In this document: in pieces, positions 25,006 through 33,084 of the stretch
Layout: every line of letters starts with the position of its first letter
Numbering within the stretch: position 1 is the first letter of the stretch
NCBI GenBank assembly: GCA_963717375.1
Contig: OY970329.1
Coordinates: forward strand, 1,922,001-1,986,000
Reading direction: 5' to 3'
Origin: VRUE01 sp963717375
GTDB taxonomy: Bacteria; Actinomycetota; Thermoleophilia; Solirubrobacterales; 70-9
Length of the DNA stretch: 64,000 nucleotides
Notes under the pieces: generated by a model
The model's input: only the letters and a program-made list of their open reading frames with translations
Told to the model about the DNA's origin: nothing
Database searches by the model: none
Program-made: the position numbers and the translations under genes

Positions 25006-26318
25006 GAGACAACCTCCGAGTTAGACCGGGCAGTCGGAACCAAACCCACTGGAATCAGTTCCACCATAATCTCCGCCTCGGCGTCAATGGCCTTTATGTC
25101 CGCTTTTTCCCCACTGTCAGGCCATTTCCTGCCCATGATCAGAGCCGCGACAAAGGCGATCGCGAGGACCCCGATTCCGGCGACGAGAAACGTCGTGCGG
25201 GGGCTGGTCCCGGTCGCGATCAGGCCGCCGACGAGGTAGCCGACGCCCGGCATCGCGGCGCCGATCGACTCGAGCACGCTCATCACGCGCGCCTGCATGT
25301 TGGCGACGGTCAGCTCCTGCACGGCGCTGATCGCGCTGACCCACTGCACGCCGTTGCCGGCCCCGCCGACGATTGAGGCTGCGCAGGCGAGGACGAGCGT
25401 CGGTGCTGCCGCCAGCCCGAGGTAGCCGGCGCCGACGGCGAGCGTGCTGAAGAAGAGCAGGACCGGCAGCGGCGCCCGTCGCGCGGTGGCGAAGATGACG
25501 CTGCCGATGACCATGCCGACGCCCCAGCTCGCCAGCAGCAGCCCGTAGCCGGAATCGCCCGTTCCGAGGGTCTGCTTCGAGTAGATCACCTCGATCGGGA
25601 TCACCGCCGCGAAGAAGATGAAGGCCGCGCCCTGGGCGAACAGCAGCCGCTTCAGGATCGTCTTCTCGCGGATGTAGGAGAGGCCGGCGCGGACGCGGTC
25701 GCGAACCCGGCCCGGATCAGCCGCGGCCTGGGGCAGCGAGCCGGCGGTGAGCAAGATCACGGCGATCGCGTAGAAGGACGCGGCGTCGAGCAGCAGCGCC
25801 GACTGGACCCCGAACCCGGCGACGATCAGGCCGGCGATCCCGGGGCCGATCGCGGCGCTGCCGGTAAAGGCGACGTTGAGCACGGCGTTGCCGGAGCGCA
25901 GCTCGCCCGCCGGCTCGAGCAGGGCGGCGACGACTGCACGAGTTAGGGCGCGCCCGGTCAGGGCAAGGGTGCCGTCGACGGTGGCGAGGGCGACCACGCC
26001 GGCGAGGAAAAAGCCGTTTCCGGCGAGCAGGGCGAGGGCGCCGAAGGCCGCCGCCTCGCCGCAGTAGATCACCGGCAGGGCGAAGCGGGGCGGTGGTTGC
26101 TCGACCTTGGCGACCAGGATCGGGGCGATCAGGGCGGGCAGGAATTTGGTCCCGAGGAAGAGCCCCGCGGTCGCCAAAGCGCTTCCGGTGCGGTCAAAAA
26201 CGAGCACCGAGAGGGCGACGATCCCCATCCAGTCGCCCAGCTCGTTGACCCCGTAGCTGACCGCCAGACGCCGAAATTGCGGCTTTTTGAGGGGGTCTAT
26301 TAGGCGGGATCTACGCAT
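25002..26318 (-). CDS. MFS transporter (12 TMS, EntS-like)
   Basis: About 438-aa major facilitator with around 12 predicted membrane helices and the N-terminal RRLAVSYGVNELGDWMGIVALSVLVFDRTGS pattern (seen as FRRLAVSYGVNELGDW) typical of macrolide or siderophore-type exporters. I prefer ATG 26318 over an in-frame ATG at 26369, which would add 17 residues not typical of the family. Its last codons hold the ribosome-binding site of the binding-protein gene, so exporter and importer are translationally coupled. It may export a product related to what the importer takes up, but this is inference. Confidence 0.85.
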   Translation of the reverse strand: MRRSRLIDPLKKPQFRRLAVSYGVNELGDWMGIVALSVLVFDRTGSALATAGLFLGTKFLPALIAPILVAKVEQPPPRFALPVIYCGEAAAFGALALLAGNGFFLAGVVALATVDGTLALTGRALTRAVVAALLEPAGELRSGNAVLNVAFTGSAAIGPGIAGLIVAGFGVQSALLLDAASFYAIAVILLTAGSLPQAAADPGRVRDRVRAGLSYIREKTILKRLLFAQGAAFIFFAAVIPIEVIYSKQTLGTGDSGYGLLLASWGVGMVIGSVIFATARRAPLPVLLFFSTLAVGAGYLGLAAAPTLVLACAASIVGGAGNGVQWVSAISAVQELTVANMQARVMSVLESIGAAMPGVGYLVGGLIATGTSPRTTFLVAGIGVLAIAFVAALIMGRKWPDSGEKADIKAIDAEAEIMVELIPVGLVPTARSNSEVVS

Positions 26319-26343
26319 AGCTGACGCACGAACTACTGCATTT

Positions 26344-26374
26344 ATGCACAAGTTTTCCTGCAGATGCACAACTT
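26344..26374. promoter_or_regulatory. 20-bp-period direct repeat upstream of MFS/ABC operon
   Basis: ATGCACAAGTT (26344) and ATGCACAACTT (26364) are near-identical 11-mers exactly 20 bases apart, two helical turns. They lie directly upstream of the preferred MFS start on the minus strand. They could be a regulator-binding site; no regulator gene is adjacent. Confidence 0.4.
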
Positions 26375-26438
26375 CTGGGCAACCTGTGGTACAAACTGCG
26401 CAAGCAATTCACGAGTTTCAGATGCAGCAAGCAATCTG

Positions 26439-26489
26439 ATGGGCCTCTACTCGAAAGAAGGGATTAGGCAAATGGGCTTCCACAGCTAG
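26439..26489 (+). CDS. Possible 16-aa leader peptide
   Basis: Short frame MGLYSKEGIRQMGFHS in the 445-base gap between the MFS operon and the HD-GYP gene. A 5-codon frame (ATG 26422, MQQAI) ends on its start codon (TGATG), as coupled leader peptides do. Hairpins follow at 26503-26526 and 26543-26572. There is no strong ribosome-binding site and no comparative evidence, so this may be chance. Confidence 0.25.
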   Translation: MGLYSKEGIRQMGFHS

Positions 26490-26502
26490 ATCTTTCTAAG
26501 AG

Positions 26503-26572
26503 GCGGACGGTAGTTGCAACGTCCGCTGTTTCACGAATTTCTCGAAGGGCGTCCCAGCGGGGACGCCCTTCG
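26503..26572 (+). terminator. Two hairpins, possible terminator of a short transcript
   Basis: The first hairpin is GCGGACG / CGTCCGC (26503-26526). The second has 13-bp perfect arms (26543-26555 and 26560-26572) with loop AGCG, followed by TCGTTTCG, a weak T-run. They could end a short RNA starting near 26400. The rest of the gap, 26573-26763, shows no recognisable gene or riboswitch. Confidence 0.4.
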
Positions 26573-26763
26573 TCGTTTCGGGGCCGAAGCGGGGAATCCC
26601 TTGCCGGCACGGCTGGAATGGCTCTGGGAAGCCTCTCGCAACCCGGCCAGCTTGCTTGCGAGAACGCAAATTGCGGGGTACCTTGAATAGCCCTAGTCGC
26701 GATTGATGCGAGCCAGTTGACTAAGGCGCAGGGAACGGCCCTCCGGTCGTGAACCTGTAGCCC

Positions 26764-28215
26764 ATGTCAGTGGCCGCCGCTTCCGACCCTGAACCCAACA
26801 GGCTGATGGCTGACGATACCCGTCCTACACGTCTCGCGATTGCCGTCATGCTCGGCCTGCTGGCCCTGGCCACTGCCGCGGCGGTCTGGCTCGCGCCCGA
26901 GAGCAACTGGGACATGCCGCTGTTCGGCATCCTGCTCGTCTTCTCCGTCTTCAGCTACGTCACCGCGGTCACGACGGAGTCGAACGTAAAGATCTCGGGC
27001 GCATTCCTTGCGCTCGTCCTGGCGATGGTCTTCCTTGGCGGTACGGCGGCGGCGGTGATCGGCGTCGCGACCAACCTGATCGGCTGGTTGTTCCGCTGGC
27101 GTGACGAGCCGCACTACCTGCTCAACAACCTGGTCGCCTACGCGATCTTCCCACTGGTCGCCGGGGTCGCCTTTCACGCCGTGGTCGACGCGACCGGCCT
27201 GACCCCGTCGGACCCGATCTTCTACCTGCTCGTCTTCGCGCTCTTCCAGTTCGCCCTGGCGCTCAACTTCCTGCTCATCGCCGCCTACCACGTCTACGTC
27301 GGGCGGGCCAGCTTCGGCGACCAGGTCCGGGTGCTGCCGGCGGTGATGCCCTCCGAGTTCGCCAGCGCGATGCTCGCCGTCGCGGTCGCCTTCATCTACC
27401 ACATCATCGGGATCGCGGCGATCGCCCTCTTCGGCGTCGTCTTGATCACCTTCCAGTACCTGGTCGGCCAGCTGCTGCTCTCCCAGCAGCGGGCCGATGA
27501 GCTCGAGCGGCGCAGCAAGCAGCTAGCCAGCTTCCAGGTCGGGATGTTGAGCGCGATGCTGCGCACGCTCGACCTGCGCGACCAGATGACCGCACGGCAC
27601 AGCGCCGCGGTGGCGCGCTACTCGCGGGCGATCGCCCAGAGGGCCGGCTACTCGCGCCAGGAAGAGGAGCTCGTTCACATCGCCGCGCTGCTGCACGACA
27701 TCGGCAAGTTCATCCTTCCCGACCGCATCCTCAAGGCCAACGTGCCGCTCACCGACGAGGACTGGATGCTGATCAAGCGCCATCCCCAGCAGGGCGCCCG
27801 GGTCGTCTCCTCGCTCGACGGCTACGGGCCGGTGGCCGAGATCATCCTCGCCCACCACGAGCGGATCGACGGCAACGGCTACCCGCGCGGCCTGGCCGGC
27901 GACGACATCCCCGAGCTGGCCCGGATCATCTCCGTCGCCGACACCTACGACGTGATGACGGCGCGCGACTCCTACCGCACACCGATGTCGAGCTACGACG
28001 CGATCGTCGAGCTGCGGCGGGTCGCCGGCAAACAGCTCGACTCCCGCTTCGTCGAGGTCTTCATCGAGCTGCTCGAGGGCAAGGACGTTTCCTTCCAGCA
28101 CGGCGAGGCCGCCGACTTCGAGAAGGAGCTGGCGCTGGAGTCGCGGATCGAAGAGACCGCCAGCCCCGCCAGCGACGGCCACCGCTTCGGCGTCCCCGGC
28201 GTAACCGTCGGCTAG
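26764..28215 (+). CDS. Membrane HD-GYP domain protein (c-di-GMP phosphodiesterase-like)
   Basis: 483-aa protein. Residues about 22-235 contain some seven hydrophobic segments forming an integral-membrane sensor. A short coiled coil (about 238-260) leads into an HD-GYP domain. The metal-binding HD pair is in LLHDIGK (about residue 310). HHERIDGNGYP (about 363) is the HD-GYP signature with GYP intact. RIISVADTYDVMTA follows. It probably hydrolyses cyclic di-GMP in response to a membrane signal. The start ATG 26764 gives a short polar N-terminus; an internal ATG at 26806 is possible. A GGDEF gene lies 1.5 kb away, so both arms of c-di-GMP turnover are local. Confidence 0.88.
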   Translation: MSVAAASDPEPNRLMADDTRPTRLAIAVMLGLLALATAAAVWLAPESNWDMPLFGILLVFSVFSYVTAVTTESNVKISGAFLALVLAMVFLGGTAAAVIGVATNLIGWLFRWRDEPHYLLNNLVAYAIFPLVAGVAFHAVVDATGLTPSDPIFYLLVFALFQFALALNFLLIAAYHVYVGRASFGDQVRVLPAVMPSEFASAMLAVAVAFIYHIIGIAAIALFGVVLITFQYLVGQLLLSQQRADELERRSKQLASFQVGMLSAMLRTLDLRDQMTARHSAAVARYSRAIAQRAGYSRQEEELVHIAALLHDIGKFILPDRILKANVPLTDEDWMLIKRHPQQGARVVSSLDGYGPVAEIILAHHERIDGNGYPRGLAGDDIPELARIISVADTYDVMTARDSYRTPMSSYDAIVELRRVAGKQLDSRFVEVFIELLEGKDVSFQHGEAADFEKELALESRIEETASPASDGHRFGVPGVTVG

Positions 28216-28230
28216 ATACGGTTCGCGGCG

Positions 28231-29265
28231 ATGCGCGCCGTCACCTTCCAAGCTCCCGGCGAGGTCCGGGTCGACGAGAAGCCCGATCCTGAGGTCTCCG
28301 CCGCCGACGAGGCGCTGGTCCGGGTCGAGGCGAGCGGGATCTGCGGCTCCGACCTCCACATCTTCCACGGCAGGGTGCCGGTCGAGCCCGGCTTCACGAT
28401 CGGGCACGAGTTCGTCGGCACGGTGCTGGCTGCCGGCCCCGACGTGGAGCGCGTCGCCGTCGGCGACCGCGTGCTCGGCTGCTTCCACACCGCCTGTGCG
28501 ACCTGCGTCCCTTGCCTGCGCGGCGACTACCACCGCTGCGACAACGGCCAGACCTTCGGCCACGGCGCCCACCTCGGCGACCTGCAGGGTGCCCAGGCCG
28601 AGCAGCTGTTGGTGCCGCGGGCGAACCTGACCTTGCGCAAGGTGCCGGAGGGGATGTCCGACGAGGTTGCGCTTTTCGCCGGCGACGTGATGGGCACCGG
28701 CTACCACGCGATTGCCCACGCCGGGATGCGTCCCGGCGACACCGTCGCCGTGCTGGGCCTGGGCCCGGTCGGCCTCTGTGCGGTGCAGGCCGCGCTCGCC
28801 GGCGGCGCGACAAAGGTCTTCGCGATCGACTCGGTCGCGCCGCGGCTGGCGATGGCGGGCGAGTTCGGCGCGACGCCGGTCCACCTGACCGAGGAGGAGC
28901 CGAAGCGGGTCGTCCGCGCGGCGACCGGGAAGCGCGGGGTGGACGTGGTCGTCGACGCGGTCGGCGACCCCGGGCCGTTGGCGATGGCGGTCAGCCTCGC
29001 CCGCGACGCCGGCACGGTCTCCGGGATCGGCGCCTACGCCGGCAAGGGCGAGGTGCCGCTCGGCTTGGCCTGGCTCAAGGGCCTGACCCTGCGCCTCGGC
29101 CTCGCCAACGTGATCGCCCACGTCGATCGCGTGCTGGCGCTGATCGAGGCCGGCAAGCTCGACCCCTCACCGCTGGTCACCCACCACATGAAGCTGGATC
29201 AGGCGGCCGAGGCCTACGAGCTCTACGACCAGCGCGAAGCGCTGAAGATCGTCCTCACGCCGTAG
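28231..29265 (+). CDS. Zinc-dependent alcohol dehydrogenase (MDR family)
   Basis: 344-aa medium-chain dehydrogenase. Catalytic zinc ligands are in SGICGSDLH (about residue 37) and GHEFVG (about 58). The structural zinc lobe has four Cys in CATCVPCLRGDYHRC (about 89-106). The Rossmann nucleotide-binding motif is VLGLGPVGLCAV (about 173). VFAIDSV places Asp at the end of beta-2, favouring NAD(H). The substrate is unknown. It starts with ATG 15 bases after the HD-GYP stop, so it may share its transcript. Length and motifs are normal. Confidence 0.9.
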   Translation: MRAVTFQAPGEVRVDEKPDPEVSAADEALVRVEASGICGSDLHIFHGRVPVEPGFTIGHEFVGTVLAAGPDVERVAVGDRVLGCFHTACATCVPCLRGDYHRCDNGQTFGHGAHLGDLQGAQAEQLLVPRANLTLRKVPEGMSDEVALFAGDVMGTGYHAIAHAGMRPGDTVAVLGLGPVGLCAVQAALAGGATKVFAIDSVAPRLAMAGEFGATPVHLTEEEPKRVVRAATGKRGVDVVVDAVGDPGPLAMAVSLARDAGTVSGIGAYAGKGEVPLGLAWLKGLTLRLGLANVIAHVDRVLALIEAGKLDPSPLVTHHMKLDQAAEAYELYDQREALKIVLTP

Positions 29266-29301
29266 TTTGTGAATCCGCGCGTTTATCTCTAGATTGGGCC
29301 G

Positions 29302-29751
29302 GTGCGAGTGAGGCGCTTGTCGACAGCTCTGCTGTCCGTCGCGCTGGTGGGGATGGTTCTGGTCGGGAGCGCCGCGGCGTGCTCCTGCGCCCCGCAGGCG
29401 CCGGCGGAATCGCTGCGGGATTCCGACGCGGCGGTGGTCGCGCGCCTGGTCAAGGTCCTGCCCCACGGCAAGCTGCACGCCGATTACCGCTACGAAGTGC
29501 GCCGGGTCTACCGCGGCGGAGCGATGGTCGAAAAGGGGCAGATGCTGACCGTGCGCAGCGGCCGCCGCGCCGCTACATGCGCGCTGCCGCGCCGCCTCAA
29601 CCACATATACGGCCTGTTTCTGGCTCGCCGCCAGGGCCACTGGTTCGGCGGCATCTGCGGCGTCATCGAACCGCGCCGCCTCAGCCACGCTGCGCAGAGC
29701 CAGCCGGCGGGCTCAGCGCGAGCGTCGGTGCAGCCGGTCCTTTGCGGCTAG
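29302..29751 (+). CDS. Small secreted TIMP/netrin-like cysteine protein
   Basis: 149-aa exported protein with a GTG start and a signal peptide ending at SAAA, directly followed by CSCAP. An N-terminal CxC followed by PxxSLRDSDAAVVARLVKV is the start pattern of TIMP/NTR-like domains. Further Cys residues near 93 and 119 could pair with it. The function in bacteria is unknown. The last 39 bases overlap the convergent GGDEF gene; the 3' portion beyond about codon 137 is low-complexity, so the true ancestral end may have been earlier. Confidence 0.65.
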   Translation: MRVRRLSTALLSVALVGMVLVGSAAACSCAPQAPAESLRDSDAAVVARLVKVLPHGKLHADYRYEVRRVYRGGAMVEKGQMLTVRSGRRAATCALPRRLNHIYGLFLARRQGHWFGGICGVIEPRRLSHAAQSQPAGSARASVQPVLCG

Positions 29752-30684
29752 CAGCCGCTCGTCCGCCATCGCGTGCAGGGCGGTCGGGTCAGTAGGGCCC
29801 TCGGCAACGCCGAAAGAGGCGCCGAGCGAGCCGTCCGACATGCCGATCCGCTCGATCGCCTTGCACAGCCGGGCGGCCGCCAGTTCGGCGTCCTCGCGCT
29901 CGGTCTGCGGCATCAGGATCGCGAACTCGTCGCCGCCGATGCGAAAGCCGTCGTCGGTGTGCCTGGACTCGTCGATCAGCGCGGCGACCTGCTGCAGCGC
30001 CCTGTCCCCGGCGGGATGCCCAAGCGTGTCGTTGATCTTCTTGAAGCCGTCGAGGTCGAACAGGCAGAGCGAGAGCGGCCGGTCGAAGCGGCTGGCGCGG
30101 GAGATCTCCACCGGCAGGCGTTCCTCGTAGGCGCGGCGGTTGAGCAGGCCGGTAAGAGCGTCGTGGCGGCCGACGTTCACCTCCGTGGCAAACAGACTGG
30201 CGTGGGACATATGGGCGGCGACCAGCCCGCTCAGCAGCTCCAACGTCTCGACGTCGCCCGCGGAGAAATGGTTGGGATCGGGGGCGTAGACCTTGAGCAC
30301 GCCGACCGTCTCGCCCTGATGGATCAGCGGCACGCAGAGCATCGAGCGCGCGTTGACCAGCTCGCAGGCCTCGCCGTCGACCCGCGGATCGGTGGCGGTG
30401 TCGTCGCTGCGCAGCACCCGCCCCTCGGTAACGCAGAGACCCGAGAGGCTCGATTCCATCTTCAGCCGCACGCCGAGGAACGGCGTCGCCTCGCCGGTCG
30501 TCGTCCAGTAGACCATCTCGTCCCCGTCGGCGAGCTCGATCACCCCGGCGCTGCCCCGGGTCAGCTCCTGCCCGCGTGAGGCGATCAGCTCCATCACCAC
30601 GTCGAGGTCGAGGTCGCTCGCCGCGATCTCGGTCTGGGTCTGGATGATTGCCCGCAGGTGCGCGCTGCTCGGTTCGCTCATCAC
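29713..30684 (-). CDS. GAF-GGDEF diguanylate cyclase
   Basis: 323-aa cytoplasmic protein. A GAF domain covers about residues 15-160 (VMELIASRGQELTRGSAGVIEL, RSMLCVPLIHQGETVGVLKVYAP). A GGDEF domain covers about 165-320 with HDALTGLLNRRAYEE, LCLFDLDGFKKINDTLGH and FRIGGDEFAIL (about residue 250), an intact catalytic motif. It should make cyclic di-GMP under control of the GAF ligand. No RxxD inhibitory site was confirmed. The start is ATG 30684 (a second Met follows). It converges with the TIMP-like gene with a 39-base overlap. Confidence 0.92.
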   Translation of the reverse strand: MMSEPSSAHLRAIIQTQTEIAASDLDLDVVMELIASRGQELTRGSAGVIELADGDEMVYWTTTGEATPFLGVRLKMESSLSGLCVTEGRVLRSDDTATDPRVDGEACELVNARSMLCVPLIHQGETVGVLKVYAPDPNHFSAGDVETLELLSGLVAAHMSHASLFATEVNVGRHDALTGLLNRRAYEERLPVEISRASRFDRPLSLCLFDLDGFKKINDTLGHPAGDRALQQVAALIDESRHTDDGFRIGGDEFAILMPQTEREDAELAAARLCKAIERIGMSDGSLGASFGVAEGPTDPTALHAMADERLLAAKDRLHRRSR

Positions 30685-30712
30685 CCCTGTATCGGCCGGG
30701 GCGGCCGCGAAT

Positions 30713-31519
30713 TTAGCCCTGCGAGGCAGCCGTTACCGCAAGGGCTCCGCTCGGCCTGCGGTGACGGCGGAACATCTCTTCGATCCACTGGTAGCCGGCA
30801 CGCTGCTTGAGCGGCTCGCGAAAGCTCTCCATCCCGGCCGGCGGCGGTTCCTCTTCCGGCAGCGGCCCCTCGTCGGGGATGACCAGCGGGAAGAAGAGCG
30901 CGGCGGCGGTGAGGTCGGCGACGCCGAAGCTGTCACCGACCAGGTACTCGCCCGAGCCGAGCTCGGCCTCGAGGCGGTCAAGGGCGGCGACGATCTTCTC
31001 GCGGGCGACCTCGGCGGCCGCTTCGCTTTTGACCCCGAAGCGCAGGCCGGTGTAGGTGCGGGCGTAGGCGACGGCGCCGCCGCCGACCTTGGTCAGTGGT
31101 CCCGGCGTCGTGCGTTCGACTACCGCCTGGAAGCGCTCGGGGTCCTTGCCCAGCTCGTGAAAGGCGAGCAGGCGCAGGTGCGGTCCTAGTTCCTCGTCGA
31201 AGAAGTCCTCGAGTTCGAGCGCGCGGCGGCGCTGCTCGGGATCGGCGGGGTAGAGCGGCGGCTCGGGGAAGCGCCCCTCGAGCACGGCGATGATCTCGGT
31301 CGAGTCGCCGATCCGCTGCCCGTCGATCTCCAGCACCGGGAAGGTCTGGCTGGCACCGCGGGTGAGCCACATCGAGGCCGGGATGTGCAGGCCCGGGACG
31401 GAGACGGAGCGGCGCTTGTGCGGCACTTCCTTGTAATCGAGCGCCCAGCGCGCCTTCTCGCTGTAGTGCGAGACGGCGATTTGCCAGAGGGTGGGGCGGG
31501 GGTCGCTCGTTGCGTCCAC
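30713..31519 (-). CDS. Glutathione S-transferase family protein
   Basis: 268-aa protein. The N-terminal thioredoxin-like domain has SHYSEKARWALDYKEVPHKR (about residue 17-36, with Ser/Tyr in the usual active position), then the cis-Pro FPVLEIDGQRIGDSTEII (about 70-87), the glutathione gamma-Glu-binding signature. The C-terminal helical domain covers about 100-260. Actinobacteria usually lack glutathione, so the thiol substrate is uncertain. ATG 31519 is divergent from the PCD gene with 27 bases between. The start-proximal region is short and polar, as expected. Confidence 0.85.
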   Translation of the reverse strand: MDATSDPRPTLWQIAVSHYSEKARWALDYKEVPHKRRSVSVPGLHIPASMWLTRGASQTFPVLEIDGQRIGDSTEIIAVLEGRFPEPPLYPADPEQRRRALELEDFFDEELGPHLRLLAFHELGKDPERFQAVVERTTPGPLTKVGGGAVAYARTYTGLRFGVKSEAAAEVAREKIVAALDRLEAELGSGEYLVGDSFGVADLTAAALFFPLVIPDEGPLPEEEPPPAGMESFREPLKQRAGYQWIEEMFRRHRRPSGALAVTAASQG

Positions 31520-31546
31520 GATGGCTCCGTGTCAGCATAGCCCCGG

Positions 31547-31834
31547 ATGGCGCTTCTGGACGATTCCGAGATCGCGGCAAAGCTCGCCGGCCTGTCGGGC
31601 TGGAAGCGAGACGGCGAGGCGATCATCAAGGACTTCGGCTGCGGCGACTTCGTCGGCTCGGTCAAGTTCGTCGAGAGCCTGGTCGAGCCGGCCGAGGGGA
31701 TGGGCCACCACCCGGACCTGGAGATCTCCTGGGACACGGTGACGGTGACAATCTCCACCCACTCCGAGGGCGGCCTCACCGCGGCCGACTTCGAGCTGGC
31801 GGAGAAGGTCGACGCCCTATCGCCGACGAGCTGA
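31547..31834 (+). CDS. 4a-hydroxytetrahydrobiopterin dehydratase (PCD)
   Basis: 95-aa pterin-4a-carbinolamine dehydratase. It contains LSGWKRDGEAIIKDF, FVESLVEPAEGMGHHPDLEISW (note E-GHHPD, the catalytic His pair) and VTVTISTHSEGGLTAADFELAEKVD, the family's full core. It recycles pterin cofactor or works as a moonlighting fold; no aromatic hydroxylase is in the window. Its stop codon TGA is embedded in the CTGA overlap with the arfB-like gene, which therefore depends on its translation. Confidence 0.92.
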   Translation: MALLDDSEIAAKLAGLSGWKRDGEAIIKDFGCGDFVGSVKFVESLVEPAEGMGHHPDLEISWDTVTVTISTHSEGGLTAADFELAEKVDALSPTS

Positions 31835-32232
31835 AGATCGACGAGCAGCTATCGATCCCGCTCAGTGAGGTCGAGCTGCGAGCGAGCCGCTCCTCGGGGC
31901 CGGGCGGCCAGCATGCGAACGTGACCGCCTCGCGGGTGGAAGCTGTCTTCGACGTCGAGGCATCGCGGACGCTGGATGAGCGCCAGCGCGAACGGCTCAT
32001 CTGGCGCACCGGCTCTGTGATCACGGCGGTCGCCCAGGACGCGCGCGGCCAGGCTCGCAACCGCGAGCTGGCCCTGCGGCGGCTGGGAGAGAAGATCGCC
32101 GCTGGCCTGGCGACGCCGGCGCGACGGCGCCCGACCCGCCCGACCCGCGCCTCGCGCGAGCGGCGACTGGAAGAAAAGCGCCGCGCCGGCGAACGCAAGC
32201 GCACGCGTCGCCGTCCCGGCGGCGACTACTGA
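31831..32232 (+). CDS. arfB: ArfB-like peptidyl-tRNA hydrolase / ribosome rescue factor
   Basis: About 133-aa single-domain release-factor homologue. KIDEQLSIPLSEVELRASRSSGPGGQHAN contains the GGQ motif that hydrolyses peptidyl-tRNA. The C-terminal tail is Arg/Lys-rich, as in ArfB, where it enters the mRNA channel of stalled ribosomes. No ATG, GTG or TTG lies in frame between 31510 and the GGQ codons. CTG at 31831, overlapping the PCD stop as CTGA, gives exactly the family start (M-K-I-D-E-Q-L). Use of CTG is inferred, not proven. Confidence 0.85.
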   Translation: MKIDEQLSIPLSEVELRASRSSGPGGQHANVTASRVEAVFDVEASRTLDERQRERLIWRTGSVITAVAQDARGQARNRELALRRLGEKIAAGLATPARRRPTRPTRASRERRLEEKRRAGERKRTRRRPGGDY

Positions 32233-32277
32233 CGAGACCGTCTCAACCCGTCATATACGCGGGTTGAGACGGTCTCG
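32233..32277. repeat. Perfect 18-bp hairpin filling the gap after arfB
   Basis: Arms 32233-32250 and 32260-32277 are perfect inverted repeats with loop TCATATACG. They occupy every base between the arfB stop and the next GTG. No T-run follows in either direction, so termination, if any, would be non-canonical; it may be an mRNA-stabilising or REP-like element. Confidence 0.8.
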
Positions 32278-32652
32278 GTGAGCGTGCGAGACTCGACGGC
32301 GATGGCCAAGCGCAAGAAGAAGCGGCCGCCGAAGCAGAAGGCGACGACCGTCGACTACGTCGACGGCGAGGGCAACGTGCTCAGCCTGCGCGAGTCGCTC
32401 AGCGCCGGCACGATCGCGAAGCTGAGCGAGGGCCCGGCGACGGCGGCGACCTCACAGGAGGACGCTTGGCACCGTCGCTCGGAGCTGCTCTTCGAGCGGC
32501 TCGCGGTGCGTTGGGAGATAGCCGGCCTGCCGCTCAGCGATCAGAAGATGCTGCTCGGCCGCTACCGCATGGCCGACACCGCCACCCAGCAGTGGGTCCG
32601 TGAGACGATCGCGACGCACCTCGAGCGACATATTCCGGAGCTGGCCGGGTAG
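32278..32652 (+). CDS. Small basic hypothetical protein
   Basis: Up to 124 aa. The N-terminus is strongly basic (MAKRKKKRPPKQK from the internal ATG at 32302), followed by an acidic to neutral helical C-terminal region with WHRRSELLFERLAVRWEIAGLPLSDQK (about residues 65-91) and RETIATHLERHIP. GTG 32278 immediately follows the hairpin; ATG 32302 may be the real start. The basic tail could bind nucleic acid. No family is recognised. Confidence 0.6.
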   Translation: MSVRDSTAMAKRKKKRPPKQKATTVDYVDGEGNVLSLRESLSAGTIAKLSEGPATAATSQEDAWHRRSELLFERLAVRWEIAGLPLSDQKMLLGRYRMADTATQQWVRETIATHLERHIPELAG

Positions 32653-32685
32653 CGGTCGGTAACCAGCCAGACGAAAGGAATCGAC

Positions 32686-33072
32686 ATGTTCGCGAACACG
32701 AAAGCGACCAACGGCTTTGCGGTTGATGATCTCGAGGCCGCGAAGCGGTTCTACGGCGAGACGCTGGGGCTCGGCGTCACCGTCTTCAGCGAGGAGTTCG
32801 GCCTCGCCTCGATCCAACTGGCCGGTGGCCGCGACACGCTCGTCTACGTCAAGCCCGACTTCGTCCCCGCCACGTACACGATCCTCAACTTCGAGGTCGA
32901 CGATGTCGACGCGGCGGTCGACGAGCTCGCCTCAAAGGGCGTCTCCTTCGAGCGCTACGAGGACTTCGAGCAGGACGAGAAAGGAATTGCCCGCGGTGGT
33001 CCGGGTCCAAGCATCGCCTGGTTCAAGGACCCGGCGGGCAACATCCTCTCGGTCCTGCAGCAGCCCTCCTAG
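32686..33072 (+). CDS. VOC/glyoxalase-fold protein
   Basis: 128-aa vicinal-oxygen-chelate protein with two beta-alpha-beta-beta-beta units: FAVDDLEAAKRFYGETLGLGV at the first, FEVDDVDAAVDELASKGVSFE at the second, and WFKDPAGNILSVLQ at the end, the usual substrate/metal strand. Members include glyoxalase I, dioxygenases and resistance proteins; the reaction is unknown. The ATG has GAAAGGA upstream at good spacing. It may be read with the preceding hypothetical gene (33-base gap). Confidence 0.88.
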   Translation: MFANTKATNGFAVDDLEAAKRFYGETLGLGVTVFSEEFGLASIQLAGGRDTLVYVKPDFVPATYTILNFEVDDVDAAVDELASKGVSFERYEDFEQDEKGIARGGPGPSIAWFKDPAGNILSVLQQPS

Positions 33073-33084
33073 CGGGCCGGCGGC

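Noticed and set aside
23923..25239. Long plus-strand frame opposite the binding-protein gene
   Set aside because: Antisense shadow of a well-supported family 5 lipoprotein.
26573..26763. c-di-GMP riboswitch ahead of the HD-GYP gene
   Set aside because: No GEMM core (conserved A-rich junction, tetraloop and receptor) could be found.
27523..29121. Long minus-strand frame opposite HD-GYP and dehydrogenase genes
   Set aside because: It spans two genes with intact family motifs on the plus strand; its own composition is low-complexity.
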